DNA of 64,000 bases from Pogostemon cablin (GCA_023678885.1 CM042985.1:8482985-8546984), one strand, 5' to 3'; counted from the stretch's first letter, positions 47,601 to 59,302 are shown. Notes: a model not told the origin generated them from the letters alone. Translations and numbers: made by a program.

Positions 47601-48637
47601 AGTTTAACTCTTGACTCGACTTTACCAAAAGTAATCCATAAGCCGTTTTAAATACTACCCCATATACCCAACAATCTTAAGACGAAATTGCTCCGTACTT
47701 CAGGTGCTTACGGACTATAGCAATCGCCTCCAAGATACAACGACTTTGAATTTTGGACTTGTAGCACAACTACTCCAAAATTATCGGCGAACGAACTAAT
47801 ATTTTAGAATTTTCGGACTCGGGTAGGATAATTCTAGAACTAATGGACTAGAATGTAATATGCAAGTATTGAATGCAGGATTGGAATGATCTTTACAAAT
47901 GATTTTGGGGCCTATTTATAATAGTTGAAGAGTTGTGAGGCCTTTTCAGAATGGATGCCTTGATTCATTCTGGACCCTTGGATCATGTCTTTTGATTAAA
48001 GGCTTGATCTAATGGTTAAGATTGCATCCCTTCAATTTGAATTTAAATTCAAATTCTTGGAGCCAAATCCTTCCCTCCACATTTTTGATTTGAACCACAA
48101 ATGGGCCCGCGAATCAGGCCCGGCCCGGCAAGTGACCCGACCAGACCCGGACCGACCCTTCAGGCGACCCGGGCGACACGACCCGATCTGGTGCGTACGG
48201 TGCACCCTACGTGTACCCAAGTCTAACCCATCAGACCCTAGTTCGGGTCCAAAATGAGTGCAACTATGTACAAGCGTGAGTGCGGCTCGTGCCTTAGTTG
48301 GTTGCACCATGTGGTCCACACATTTAATTTAATTCAATAATGTGTGTAGGTAGTAATAAGGAGTTCAATTCTTCCATCTTTTTCCAATGTGGGATAACTT
48401 CTCACTTCAACATTTACTCTTCATTTTTCCTTATTTTTCTTGTAATTAATTGCAAACTTCATGTATTAATTACTCATTCACCCGGAATTGGATTTGAGCA
48501 AAAGTATACACTAAATTCATCTACTCGAAACGTAGTTTCCAAATATGCAATTTGTTTTCATTTTCGACAAACGAAAATTACAAGAACATTGGTCAAAGTT
48601 GGGCTTGACCCACTTCTACACTTAACCAATTCCAACA
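47600..48637 (-). repeat. Copia 5' LTR with inverted internal end
   Basis: 47676-48637 matches 44117-45114. The last segment of the LTR, next to the internal region, is inverted: 47600-47673 is the reverse complement of 44037-44110 with one mismatch. It is followed at once by pol, so the primer binding site is lost. Confidence 0.9.
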
Positions 48638-48642
48638 CTTTT

Positions 48643-49369
48643 ATGATTAAAACTTGGAATTTAAGACTACACTAATATTACTAATGAATTGAAAAATGTC
48701 CTTGTCAAAACTGTATTAATGTTCATCAACATAAATTGACAGACCTGTATTGAATTTTACACATAAATTTGCTAAAAAAAAATTTATGAATACTAATCAG
48801 AATCACCACTGTTACGCCAGTAGTGAGCAATCCTAATTCTATACTAATCAGGATCAGAATCAAGCCCCACCTGCACAGCTGATAATCCCTACTCCAATGG
48901 CGAACCCATCTGTGAAACCCCCAATTGGAGCTTCCGTGCATCGAATAACATTCACCAAATCAGCTTATTCCAAGACTAAATCAAGAATTGCAGAGCCGCC
49001 ACATCCGAGCAGCTCGAAACCTCTCAGACGGCGGCGTCGGATTGCCTCTTAGACGGCGACAGGGAGCTTCATCGCAGCCTGTTGAAGACGGCGTCCCCGG
49101 GCAAAAGCCCAATCACCCGACGGCGAGAGAAGGGCGGCGCCGGACCACCTCTCAGACGGCGGCAAGAAGTCCTCATCGTCATGATTATCAACCACGTGAT
49201 TTCTGCTCCACCATCTAATCTAACCCGTGAGGAAAGAAAAAAACACAACGAAGAATGTTGTATGTATGAAGAGAGAGACGACAGACAGATGTGTAGGGAA
49301 AGATAAGGATGAGAGAGAAACTTGGAAAGAGAAAGACGAAAGAAAAGTCAAAGGAGAAAATCCGCGTGT
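48643..49369. other. Right interior of Mutator-like element
   Basis: 48780-49200 is GC-rich and leader-like (on the minus strand an exon-like CTGAGAGG and GACGGCG repeats near 49020-49160). No protein family was recognised. It has the style of captured 5' gene DNA. Confidence 0.4.
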
Positions 49370-49664
49370 TATTCTTGGATCCAAATAGAATCCGGTTCCA
49401 TGAATTTAAAAAATAGGACGGACCCAATCTACTGATTGTCATTATTAATTATTATTAGATATTACTCGTTCATGCATTGCACGAAAAGAATTAAAGGATA
49501 TTATAATTATGTACTTATATATTTAATTTATTTTTAACCATAACATATATGTATATAAATATAATTATTTATTTATTTATTTGGATTTATGTATTTTATA
49601 AAAACTATTAATCAAGTATTTATAATATGCAAATTAATTTTTTTAACCTAATATAATTTGGGTA

Positions 49665-51145
49665 GGTCTTGGTGAGATCGTCTCACGAATCCTCTTATGT
49701 GAGACGGATCATTCATTAATCCAAATAAATATATTTTATATTAAATAAAAAGAAAATTAAAGAAAAAAGGGTCATGTTTGGTTGAACTAATTAAAAATCC
49801 TAATTTACTATATACTAACTGTAAATTACAGCAAGGCAATTCTCACGCCAGCAACATGTAGTTTTAAACTAAAAAGTAAAAACTTTAGCTTTAAATAAAA
49901 AAAAAGTTATATGTTAATTAGTTTATTATTATTATTATTAATTATTCATTAAATTGTTTAATACTCTCATTATAACTTTATTATAATTAGGTATCACTTT
50001 ATATTAAAAATATTATCACTTTATATTATCTTAAAAATTGTAGATAAAATAATTAAATTAAACTTTTATCATTTTTTTCTTTATTATGTACAATATTTTG
50101 TTAAGCATGTTAACAATTTCTTATATAAATAAAAAGTGATAACATTTTAAATAAAAAGTGATAACATCTTTAATAAAAAGTGATAATTAATAATTAAAGT
50201 GTATTTTACAAATGAGTTATGAAATGAATAAAACATAATAATATTTTTAATAAAAAGTTATTTTTAATCAATAAAAAGTGATATCTATATAATTGAATTA
50301 TTTCATAATTAATATATTGAAACAATAAAATATTTTAATAATAAGTGATATATGAAAAACAAAAAGTGATAACTGTTTAATTAAATTATTTTATGAACTA
50401 TTTGTAAAATAAATAAAAATTTATAACGTTTTTAATATAAGTAGTACCCGATTAAAATAAAGTGATAATGGAAAGTTAAACTATCTAAAGTACTAATAAT
50501 ATTATTATTGAATAGTTAATATTAATAATAATCAAAGATAATAATTTTTGAGAGACTCTCTTGTGAGACGAGTTTTTTTGTGAGACGCTTATGAGACGGG
50601 TTGACCCATTATTAAAGTATGCTTATCCTATGGGTAAAGTATGCGTATTTGTAGTTAAAGTATGTCAATAATGAATCATATTATAACATCTTAAAATCAT
50701 ACTTTAATTCATCATCCATCATATTTTACAAAACATAATTTAACAACCATTAAACATACTTTATCTATATAATAAGCATACTTTAACACGTCTCACCAAC
50801 GGTCTCACATAAGTAGCGTCTCACAAGCGACTTTGTCTTAATTTTTATAAAAAGTAAAAAATTATTAATTTAATTTAAAATAGGAGTAGTAGATTATAAT
50901 TTGTGTATGGGCAATCCGCGGATAAAAGTATTTTTTTTAACGTGAATCCACGGTGCCTTCTTGCTTAAATATGATTATTCGTAATTAACTAATTAACCAA
51001 ACAATGCCCTTATTTTCATTTATAATTACATTTTAAATTTTTTAATTTAAGTACAATCAGGGCCCTCGAAAATATGACTTATGGGTTAATGGGTGATCCG
51101 TCTCACATAAGGGAATCAGTGAGACGGTCTCACCCAAGCTTTTTA
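49665..51145. mobile_element. MITE with GTGAGACCGTCTCAC-type termini
   Basis: The left end (49665-49715) and inverted right end (51090-51145) align over about 50 bases, including TTATGTGAGACGGATCA. It interrupts the Helitron sequence, which is uninterrupted in the relative at 56353. The interior is AT-rich with repeated AAAAAGTGATAA motifs. No coding. Confidence 0.8.
50550..50842. mobile_element. MITE nested inside the GTGAGACG MITE
   Basis: The left end (CTTGTGAGACG, then TGAGACGGGTTG, AAAGTATGCTTAT) and the inverted right end (GCTTGTGAGACG, then GTGAGACGTG, AAAGTATGCTTAT) pair over about 75 bases around a 140-base centre. Confidence 0.75.
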
Positions 51146-51403
51146 CATGTAATTTTATATTTATCAATTAAATTGTATTGTTTATACACTTATTTTTTTT
51201 ATAACATTAAATTTAATTCAGTATTTAAAATAAATAGAGTACTATATATATTAACTTTCTATTATTAATTATATTAAAATTATTTTATTTTAATTGATAT
51301 CTAATTATTTTTAAAAAATAAATATAATCTCTCTGTAAAGCTCAATTACTATTTTTAAGAAAGATATAGTACAATATAATTTATATTTTATTTTCAATCT
51401 ATC

Positions 51404-51640
51404 TATCTATATCTATATATACATATATAAAAGCAAATTTAAATTTCTAATTTTGTTTTCAATTTTTTTTTCAATTTTACTCTATTAAGAAATAATTCAA
51501 TTTTAATTTTTGACCGTCCAATTAATGTTTTTGATTTCAGGAATAAAATAGAATCTATTCTAATTATACTAATAATAATGAATTTTTTTACTTAAATTTT
51601 ACTTTTTTATTTAACAATATAAATTTGATAAATATAAGAG
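51404..51640 (+). repeat. Helitron-type 5' terminus, plus orientation
   Basis: TCTATCTATCTATATCTAT preceded by A and followed by ATATAAAAGCAAATTTAAAT; about 200 bases are the inverted counterpart of 53860-54096. Family relatives diverge from each other exactly here, so it is an insertion border. Confidence 0.65.
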
Positions 51641-52009
51641 ATATTTTTGGTATACTTAACTAATTTTTAATCAATATATACTTAATTTAAATTAATATAT
51701 ATCAATCAATATTCATATATTATAATTTAATTTAATATGATTATCCTTTGATTTTAATTAATCATAAAATTTAAATAATGAAATTTTATTATTTATATTT
51801 TTACTTTTTTTATTGATTTAATTTAACAATATAAAGTTGATTAAAATAAATTAAATTATAAAAATAGAGTTTATAGAATTGTGAAGAAAAAACACATAAA
51901 AATTGAAGAGAACAAAAAATAAGATAACAATAAATTACTAAAAAGTATAATGATACATTTAAAAATAATGATTCGCATATAAAATAAAATATAATATAAA
52001 AGACAAATA

Positions 52010-53690
52010 AATTAGAGTAGATTATAAATAATATGAAAATAAAATCTGTAAAAGAGAAGAAAAGAAAAAATATTAGAAAAAAATAAAAAAAATATTAAAA
52101 AGACGAACAAATGATAAAATATAAAAATAGGGTTCATGAAATATTACATGATTAGACATATAAATAAGATCAAATATGATAATAATTAAACCTAAAAATA
52201 ATATCAATCAAATAAAAATATAAAAGAAGATAAAATAAACTAAATTATAAAAAAATAGAGTTTATAGAATTAGTAAAAAAAATAACACAAAAATCGAAGA
52301 AAAAAATAAGATAACAAAAATATAAAAATTATAATGATACATTTAAGGAGAATGGTTGAACCTACAAATAAGATTATATAAAAGTATAAAAGACAAAACA
52401 AATTAGAGTAAATTATAAATAATATGAAATTATAATCTATAAAAGCGAAGAAAAAGAAGAAGTATTAGAGAATAATAATAAAAATGATTAAAAAGAAGAA
52501 CAAAAGAAAGAGTATTAAAATATAAAAACAGGATTCATACAATTTTTATAAAGAAAACACAAAAATTAAAGAGAAAAAGATAGACAAAAAAAAGATACTT
52601 CAAATAAGAATGATTGGACTTACAAATAAGATCAAATACGATAATAATTAAACATAAAAACAATATCAATAAAAAAAGTATTATTGAAGATAAAATAAAC
52701 TAAATTATTAAAATAGAGTTTATAGAATTATTAAAAAAAAATACAAAAATCGAAGAGAAAAAAAATAAGATAACAAAAAATAAAAAATTATAATGATACA
52801 TGTGAGGAAAATGGTTGAACCTAGGATCATATATAAAAGTATAAAAGACAAAACAAATTAGAATAGATTATAAAGAGAATGAAAAGAAGAAGGATTAGAG
52901 AAAAAAAATAATAAAAATATGATTAAAAAGAATAACAAAAGAGAATATTAAAATATAAAAATAGGATCATAGAATTATTATATAGAAAACATAAAAATTG
53001 AAGAAAAAAAAGATAGAAAAAAATACCTTGAAAGAGAATGATTGGACCTACAAATAAGATCAAATATGAGAATGATTAAACCTAAAAATAATATCAAATA
53101 AAAGTTTAAAAGAAGATAAAATAAATTAAATTATAAAAATTAAATTTATAGATTATTAAAAAAAAACACATAAGTCGAAGAGAAAAAAGATAAGATAACA
53201 AAAAATTAAAAAATATAATGATACTTTTATGGAGAATGATTGAACCTGCATATAAGATCAATTAAAAGTATAAAAGATAAAAAAAAATTAGAGTAGATTA
53301 TAAATAATATGAGTCGAAGAGAGAAAAAATAAGATAACAAAAAATTAAAAAATATAACGATACATTTATGGAGAATGATTGAACCTGCACATAAGATCAA
53401 ATAAAAGTATAAAAGATAAAAAAAAATTAGAGTAGATTATAAATAATATGAAAGTAGAATTTATAAAAGAGAAGAAAAAAAGAAGCATTAGAGGAAAAAA
53501 TAAATAAAAAGAGAATTAAAAAGAAGAATAAAAGAAAAAAAATTAAAAGTATAATGATTTCTTTAAGGAGAACGATTGAACCTGCATATATGATCAAATA
53601 AAAGTATAAAAAACAAAACAAATTAGAGTAGATTATGAATAATATGAAAGTTGAATCGGTAAAAGAGAAGAAAAATAAGAAGCATTAGTG
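52010..53690. repeat. Purine-rich minisatellite, about six irregular units
   Basis: The marker AGATTATAAATAATATGA or close variants recurs near 52018, 52411, 52865, 53285, 53432 and 53631. The other recurring marks are AATGATTGAACCTGCA, CGAAGAGAAAAAA and ATAAGATAACAAAAA. Unit length is 390-455 bp, then shortened units of 147 and 199 bp. Strong A/G bias on the plus strand. Confidence 0.85.
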
Positions 53691-54103
53691 AGGAAAAAAA
53701 GAGGGATGGAACAAGAATTTGATTAGGTAATGAAAAAAATTTATATGACATGATTTTAAAGAATCAACTATTATGACTGAAAATAAATATTTATAGAGAC
53801 GATTATAATAAAAAATAAAATTGATATTTTAATTGAAATTAGATTTAAGATTAATCAAATTCGAAAAAATATTTTCTATATTTATCAAATTTATTGTATG
53901 CAATAAAAATTTAAAATTTAAATAATAAAATCCATTATTAGTATAATAATAATCTATTAAAAGTATTAATTGAACGGTTAAGATTAAAATCAAATTGGAC
54001 GGTTAATATTAAAATTGAATTATTTCTAAATAAAGTAAAATTGAAAACAAAAGTGGAGATTTAGGTTTACTTTTATATATGTATAGATATAGATAGATTA
54101 TTA

Positions 54104-54470
54104 CAATTATTATTATGTATTATTAATAATAATATTATTATTAATTATTATTTTTAATATTATTATTTATTATTAATAATAATTATTAATTATTATTATT
54201 AATACTTTTAATTATTAATTAATTATTATATTAATTATTATTATTGGATAAGGGTATAATAGTAAAATTACATTTAATACCTAAGTATTAAATGGTGGTA
54301 TTGTGCATCCCACCTATTGAGGTGGGATACACAATACCAAATGAATGATATTATTAATATAGGGGGATTTTAATACCTTTGACCAAGTATTATTAATACA
54401 TCGAGACAAACGTGGTATTATGAGGTATTGTACATCAATCCCTCCTTAATACCTCCAAGCAAACGAGCAC
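54104..54470. mobile_element. Right arm of the split Tourist-like MITE
   Basis: It starts in ATT repeats and ends CAAGCAAACGAGCAC before TAA. GGTATTGTGCATCCCACC and GGTGGGATACACAATACC form an internal hairpin at 54297-54340. Confidence 0.65.
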
Positions 54471-54473
54471 TAA

Positions 54474-55915
54474 GTCTGCTATTAATCTTTGGTGTGATGT
54501 TTACTAGCTATTGGAAGATTAAATCATAGGAGACTAAATTTATCTTACTGTAGCATAATAATATATACGATACCAAATGGAAGCTTATGTTAGAATAGCA
54601 CTCCGATCTTTTCCACCGCCTGCCACACCTCTTTCCCTTCTCCATCGGCGCTTTTAATTTCCCAATTTTCAGATAATAAAAATTGATTTCTATGTTCAGT
54701 TCTGGAATTCCATGTTCACGTTATGTCTTCAATGTATCACTATCGTTCTTACCTCTTGTTGATTTAGAGGAAATATTAATTAGTAATTGTTGCCTGTCCT
54801 AACCCATCAAATAATGTGCTCACTGAATTTAAAATAGTAATTACAAATTTCATTTCATTAACTCTTATGTTTGAACGTTGTTTACTTTTCCTTTCATAAT
54901 GTTGTAGGTATCTATTGGGTGTTTCTGTCTCCATCTTCTCCACTTGTAAATACCTACAAAAGCTCTATACTTGTAAAAAGAGCACCAAACTAGTGTCATT
55001 TCCCACTTTTCAAGAATTGAGTAAAAAAGTGCGCAAGTCGAGTGACACTTTTTTTATGCACATTCTTCTCATGAAGCATTTTTAGTAAAATATTACAATT
55101 ATAGATGCATTACATTTCACAACAACACAGGCTGACATCTCACAGAATGAGGTGTTGGAAACCTAGTACCAATAAAAGCAAAGTCTTGGCCTCTTGGGTA
55201 AAGATTAATTAAAAAAAAAAAGTCTCGCATCTATCAAGATTTGTAGAGTTTAATTATTTCTTAATTCAAATTTGAAATTAAATCAAAATATTTTCACAAA
55301 ACAAGAAATTATAAATTCAACGAAAACAAAGCTAACTAATTTTATGATGAAATGAGCATAAATAAGGATAAAAAATAAGTTGTATTTTTAGTTTCAAAAT
55401 TTCTTTGTAAACCATACTATTTAATACTAAGTAAATTCTTTGAAAAATGAGTATCCCAATTTATTTATTTATTTATTCATCAGTAAGTATTAGGTGTTAA
55501 TATAGTTAGCAATCACACAATTTTTGGTTTTCAATTTGATTTATGGATAATATTATAAGGGCGCCACTATTGTCATTCAAATCTTTACCAAGGCACCCAA
55601 TTCTCTTAAAAAAAAAGTTGTGAAAATCCTTTTCTAACCCCTTTTATGAAAACTTACACTGCAATTTACATTAATCATGTACTAACTCCACCCAAAAAGA
55701 AACCAGGTCAAGATTTATCGACTCCAATTGGCAGTAGCTAAGATCACCGAAAGTCTTCATATGAGTTGATCGAAACAGCGCAGCTACCGCCATTACCGCG
55801 ATAGTGCCGCTATGCTATGTTTGCGTGGATAGGAGGGCGGGATAATATTGGCAATGATACTTCATAATGTTGTTTTCTGTAATCTAAATGTCTGTACTAT
55901 TTTCATGGTTGCACA
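54474..55915. other. Noncoding region with relict duplications
   Basis: 54474-54535 resembles 33085-33145 (shared TTACTAGCTATT and AGATTAA). 54600-54870 is a faint relative of the leader and intron sequence at 24.6-25.0 kb. Nothing coding was seen. Confidence 0.5.
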
Positions 55916-56071
55916 GTGAAGGTAGAGTGTAAGATATCTTATACTTAATTGGCACGAACTCTCCTAAGCTTGGAGTAGCATTCTATAATGTAAGTGAAGG
56001 TAGAGTGTAAGATATCTTATACTTAATTGGCACGAACTCTCCTAAGCTTGGAGTAGCATTCTATAATGTAA
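55916..56071 (+). repeat. 78-bp tandem duplication
   Basis: Two identical units starting GTGAAGGTAGAGTGTAAGAT at 55916 and 55994. Confidence 0.95.
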
Positions 56072-56936
56072 GTCCATGAATGGACGGACAAACAGAAAAG
56101 CCCCAAATTTTGTATGGAAGCGTGAACAATTTACCTTATCCTCTTTGGAAGATAAAGAAGAAAGGAAATACAAGGGCATCTTAGTTGGAGTCCGACGATG
56201 GACTAAATTTCAGAGATAATTTCAGCGTTTTAGCTTTAATTATACATGGAATGAAGATAGATCCAATATATTTAGGTGGAGATCACACTATCTTTTTAAA
56301 GAAATTGAGTGCCCCTAGCAAAGATATGGGTAGCAATAGTGCCCCTATTAATACTAGATATTATCCATCCGTGCGTTGTACGAAAAGAATTAAGAATATT
56401 ATAATTATATAATTTTATATTTAATTTATTTTTAACCATAACACATGTATGTATAAAAATATAATTATTTATTTTAATATATGTATTTTATAAAAACTAC
56501 TAATAAAGTATGTATAATATATAAATGTATTTCTTTAACCCAACATAATTTTATACTTATCAATTTGCATTGTTTATACGCTTATTTTTATAACATTAAA
56601 TTTAATTTGGTATTTAAGATAAATAGAGTATTATATATTAACTTTCTATTATTAATTATATTAAAATTATTTTATTTTAATTGATATCTATTTATTTTTT
56701 AAAAAATAAATATAACGTCTCTGTAAAACTCAATTACAATTTTTAAGAAAGATATAGTATACTATAATTTATTTTTTATTTTTAATTGAAAAAAATATGG
56801 ATAAATAAATATAAAATATTATTTAACATAATAAATTAAGGGTCCATTACTATTAAATACAATCTACACACTATTATTACAAATAGGTACAAAACTATAT
56901 TAGTAATTAGTGAAATATCCTTCTTACCCTTTTATA

Positions 56937-57195
56937 TTGTGTTCAAAAATAATTTAAAATGTAGGAGATTTTAATGTATATTAAAAATGAAAATCATCCC
57001 CCATAATTTTCTCCCAAAAAATAGGTAGAAGTTTAAGACAATCCCAAAAAACCATACTAATTTACTAATGTTTATTGCGTTCAAAAATAATTTAAAACGT
57101 AGGAAATTTAATATATATTACAAATGAAAATCATCCCATGATTTTCTCCATAAAAATAAGTGGAAGTTTACTACAATCCCAAAAGCCATACAAAT
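56937..57195. repeat. Imperfect tandem duplication, about 130 bp
   Basis: 56940-57065 and 57075-57190 share ATGAAAATCATCCC, ATTTTCTCC and CAATCCCAAAA. Confidence 0.75.
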
Positions 57196-57254
57196 TTAAT
57201 ATTTTTTTATATATATCGTAAGATACTCCACCATCCTACATACTTATGGATGTC

Positions 57255-57505
57255 TATTCAATATTTCGTATTCAAAAGTATATACAGTGACGATATTCAA
57301 TGTTTTGGTATTCATAAATATATAAAACAATGATGTTCAATGTTTTGATATTCAGAAATATGTACAATGATGGTGTTTGTTGTTTCAGTATTTAAAAGTA
57401 TATATAATGATGGTGTTCAATATTTCTATATTTAGAAATATTTTAGGATTAAAACAATATGTAGAATGATCGTGTTCAATTTTTTATATTCAGAAATAAT
57501 TTAAA
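57255..57505. repeat. Minisatellite, about 53-bp unit
   Basis: Four to five units around TTCAATGTTTTGGTATTCA, with a following TATACAATGATGGTG stretch. Confidence 0.75.
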
Positions 57506-57885
57506 GAGAGAAAGTGGGAAATTACATATAATACTGCAGGTGTTTATGTTGCGGATGTTGGTAAAGTGGTAATGATGATTGTTTTTGAAGAAACTAATAT
57601 ACTCCAATACTTTCTATGTAGTATTATAATATATCTTGTATAGTTAGAAATATATAAGGATAATTAAGGATATATAAGGATAATACATCTTGTACCCTTT
57701 AATTTCTAAAGAAAATTATTATATGTATTTAGACGCATAAACAGCATTCCGTGCGCTTTTAAAATTTTGTGTTATATTGTATACCCTTTAATATAAAAAT
57801 GTGTACCCTTTATTTTTTGAAGAAAAAAAATTAATGAAAAGTGTATACCCTTTAGAACAAAATGGTGTGCCTTTTATTAATTAAA

Positions 57886-58303
57886 GTGTATACCCTTTAG
57901 ATCAAAGCAATGTACCCTTACCCATAATATTAAAATCATAAAGGCGCACGAAATGTGTTCCCATGCACCCGGGCTCATGCAAGCCTCACTCTTTAAAAAT
58001 AAGGGTAGGTCTTGCATGAGACCGTCTCACGTGAGATAATTTTTTACTTTTTAAAATAGTTATCACTTTCACTATAAATCGTTATCACTTTCGCGTGTAT
58101 ACCCTTTAGATCAAAGCAATGTACCCTTACCCATAATATTAAAATTATAAAGGGGCACGAAATGTGTTCCCGTGCACCCGGGCTCATGCAAGCCTCACTC
58201 TTTAAAACTAAGGGTAGATCTTGCATGAGACCGTCTCACGTGAGACAATTTTTTACTTTTTAAAATAGTTATCACTTTCACTATAAATAGTTATCACTTT
58301 CGC
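57886..58303 (+). repeat. 209-bp tandem duplication
   Basis: Units begin GTGTATACCCTTTAGATCAA at 57886 and 58095 and differ by few bases. Each includes the terminus GTAGGTCTTGCATGAGACCG of the GTGAGACGGTCTCAC MITE family, whose other end is near 58668-58720. Confidence 0.9.
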
Positions 58304-58401
58304 TATAAAATGTTATTACTTTTTATTTACACTATAAATTATTTATAAAAGAGCATTTTCACTTTTTATTAATTTATTATCACTTTCCTTCATATAAGTT
58401 A

Positions 58402-58656
58402 CTCCCTCCGTTCCGTCCTAATAGTTACGCATTACCATTTTGGGCGTCCCACCCCAATGGTTACATTTCCTTTTTTAGCATAGGGGACCCATATAAATTA
58501 ACTGTTTCTCTCCCCTTAACCCTATACAACACACTAATACACCTACTCACTTTATATTAAAATATTATTTCTCTCACCTCAATACATATTAAAATACTAT
58601 ACTCATTAATCCACGTGCAAAAAGCAAACATAACTATAAGGACGGGACGGAGGGAG
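58402..58656. mobile_element. Stowaway MITE
   Basis: CTCCCTCCGTTCCGTCC at the left and GGACGGGACGGAGGGAG at the right, TA on both sides (58400-58401, 58657-58658). It sits inside a GTGAGACG-type MITE (about 58005-58720). Confidence 0.94.
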
Positions 58657-59302
58657 TATCACTTTCTAACCGTCTCACGTCACTTTCACATAAGTATTTA
58701 CGTGAGACGGTCTGACACAAGTTATTGCCTAAAAATAAATAAATATGAATATATGTCAATAATACTTTAATATTTATCAAATTTATATTTTTAATTTAAA
58801 AATAAATAAATAAAATTTTTCATATTAACAAAATTTATATTATAAAATAAAAATAAAATTTAAATAATAAAATTTATTATTAGTATAATTAAATTTTATA
58901 ATTAAAATTAAAAGCATTAATTAATGAACAGTCAGGATTAAAATTGAATTATTTCTATTCTATCGCGAAAACTTTAATCTGCTGGAATTTTAATGTCACA
59001 TTGACACCGAATTCAAACACCATTAACAATCCATTTTCCAACTTACTCCATGCATGCGTCCCTGTTTTTCAGTTCCCATTTCAACTTTTATCAATTTCAT
59101 CCTAAATAAACTTAAAATTCCAGAAATCTCAATGATAACCGTAAAATTATAAAAATATAAAAATAAGCAATAAACTCTACAGACACAGTTAAAATTATAA
59201 TTATATGAAAACCTATAAAAATCACGAATTTTTGTGCTTAAGTTGTAAATTGTGTCACTTTTGGAAGGTTGACTAGACGTTGCTCTTTTTCTCTCCGGCT
59301 AT

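Larger units (their letters stand above)
44037..48637 (-). mobile_element. Ty1/copia retrotransposon, internally deleted
   Basis: Termini TGTTGG and CCAACA are flanked by CTTTT on both sides. Two closely similar LTRs enclose a polypurine tract and an uninterrupted pol frame on the minus strand. The primer binding site, gag, protease and most of integrase are absent. The LTRs differ by few substitutions apart from a length change in a GC-rich block, so the insertion is young. Confidence 0.93.
41696..49440. mobile_element. Candidate Pack-MULE (Mutator-like) carrying host exons
   Basis: The left terminus (41696-41750) and right terminus (49370-49440, inverted) are related, sharing a GGAACCGGAT-type core. 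ATTATTAAT occurs directly outside both ends (41687-41695 and 49441-49449), which fits the 9-bp target duplication of Mutator-type elements. Inside are aspartic-protease exons, a repeat array and a nested copia element. There is no transposase. The AT-rich target weakens the duplication evidence, and a similar inverted terminus at 59303-59377 is an alternative right end. Confidence 0.5.
49459..54096 (-). mobile_element. Nonautonomous Helitron region, minus orientation
   Basis: The minus-strand 5' end TCTATCTATATCTATAC lies at about 54094. The minus-strand 3' end has a hairpin (arms TTCGTGCA and TGCATGAA, 49469-49486 on plus) about 12 bases before CTAA at 49459-49462, with T outside. The sequence at 49459-49663 plus 51150-51400 is the same family as 56353-56790. 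No Rep/helicase is present. A second 5'-type terminus in the opposite direction at 51404 shows it is a composite. Confidence 0.55.
33146..54470. mobile_element. Tourist-like MITE split by about 21 kb of nested insertions
   Basis: The left arm starts GAGGTCGTTTGCTTG (33146) and the right arm ends CAAGCAAACGAGCAC (54470), forming inverted termini. Both are flanked by TAA (33143-33145, 54471-54473), the PIF/Harbinger target duplication. The left arm runs to about 33466 and the right arm from about 54104; both enter ATT-rich core sequence. Everything between arrived later. Confidence 0.65.
56353..58970 (-). mobile_element. Second nonautonomous Helitron, minus orientation, 5' end lost
   Basis: The minus-strand 3' end has a GTGC/GTAC hairpin followed by ATATCTAG and T at 56350-56356. 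56353-56790 matches the split copy at 49459-51400. 58740-58965 matches the 5' region of the first Helitron (53870-54010). The extreme 5' end is missing. The interior was filled by other repeats. Confidence 0.5.

Noticed and set aside
53427..53621. Hydrophobic 64-codon minus-strand frame
   Set aside because: It comes from the A/G-rich minisatellite, which reads as Phe/Leu on the other strand.
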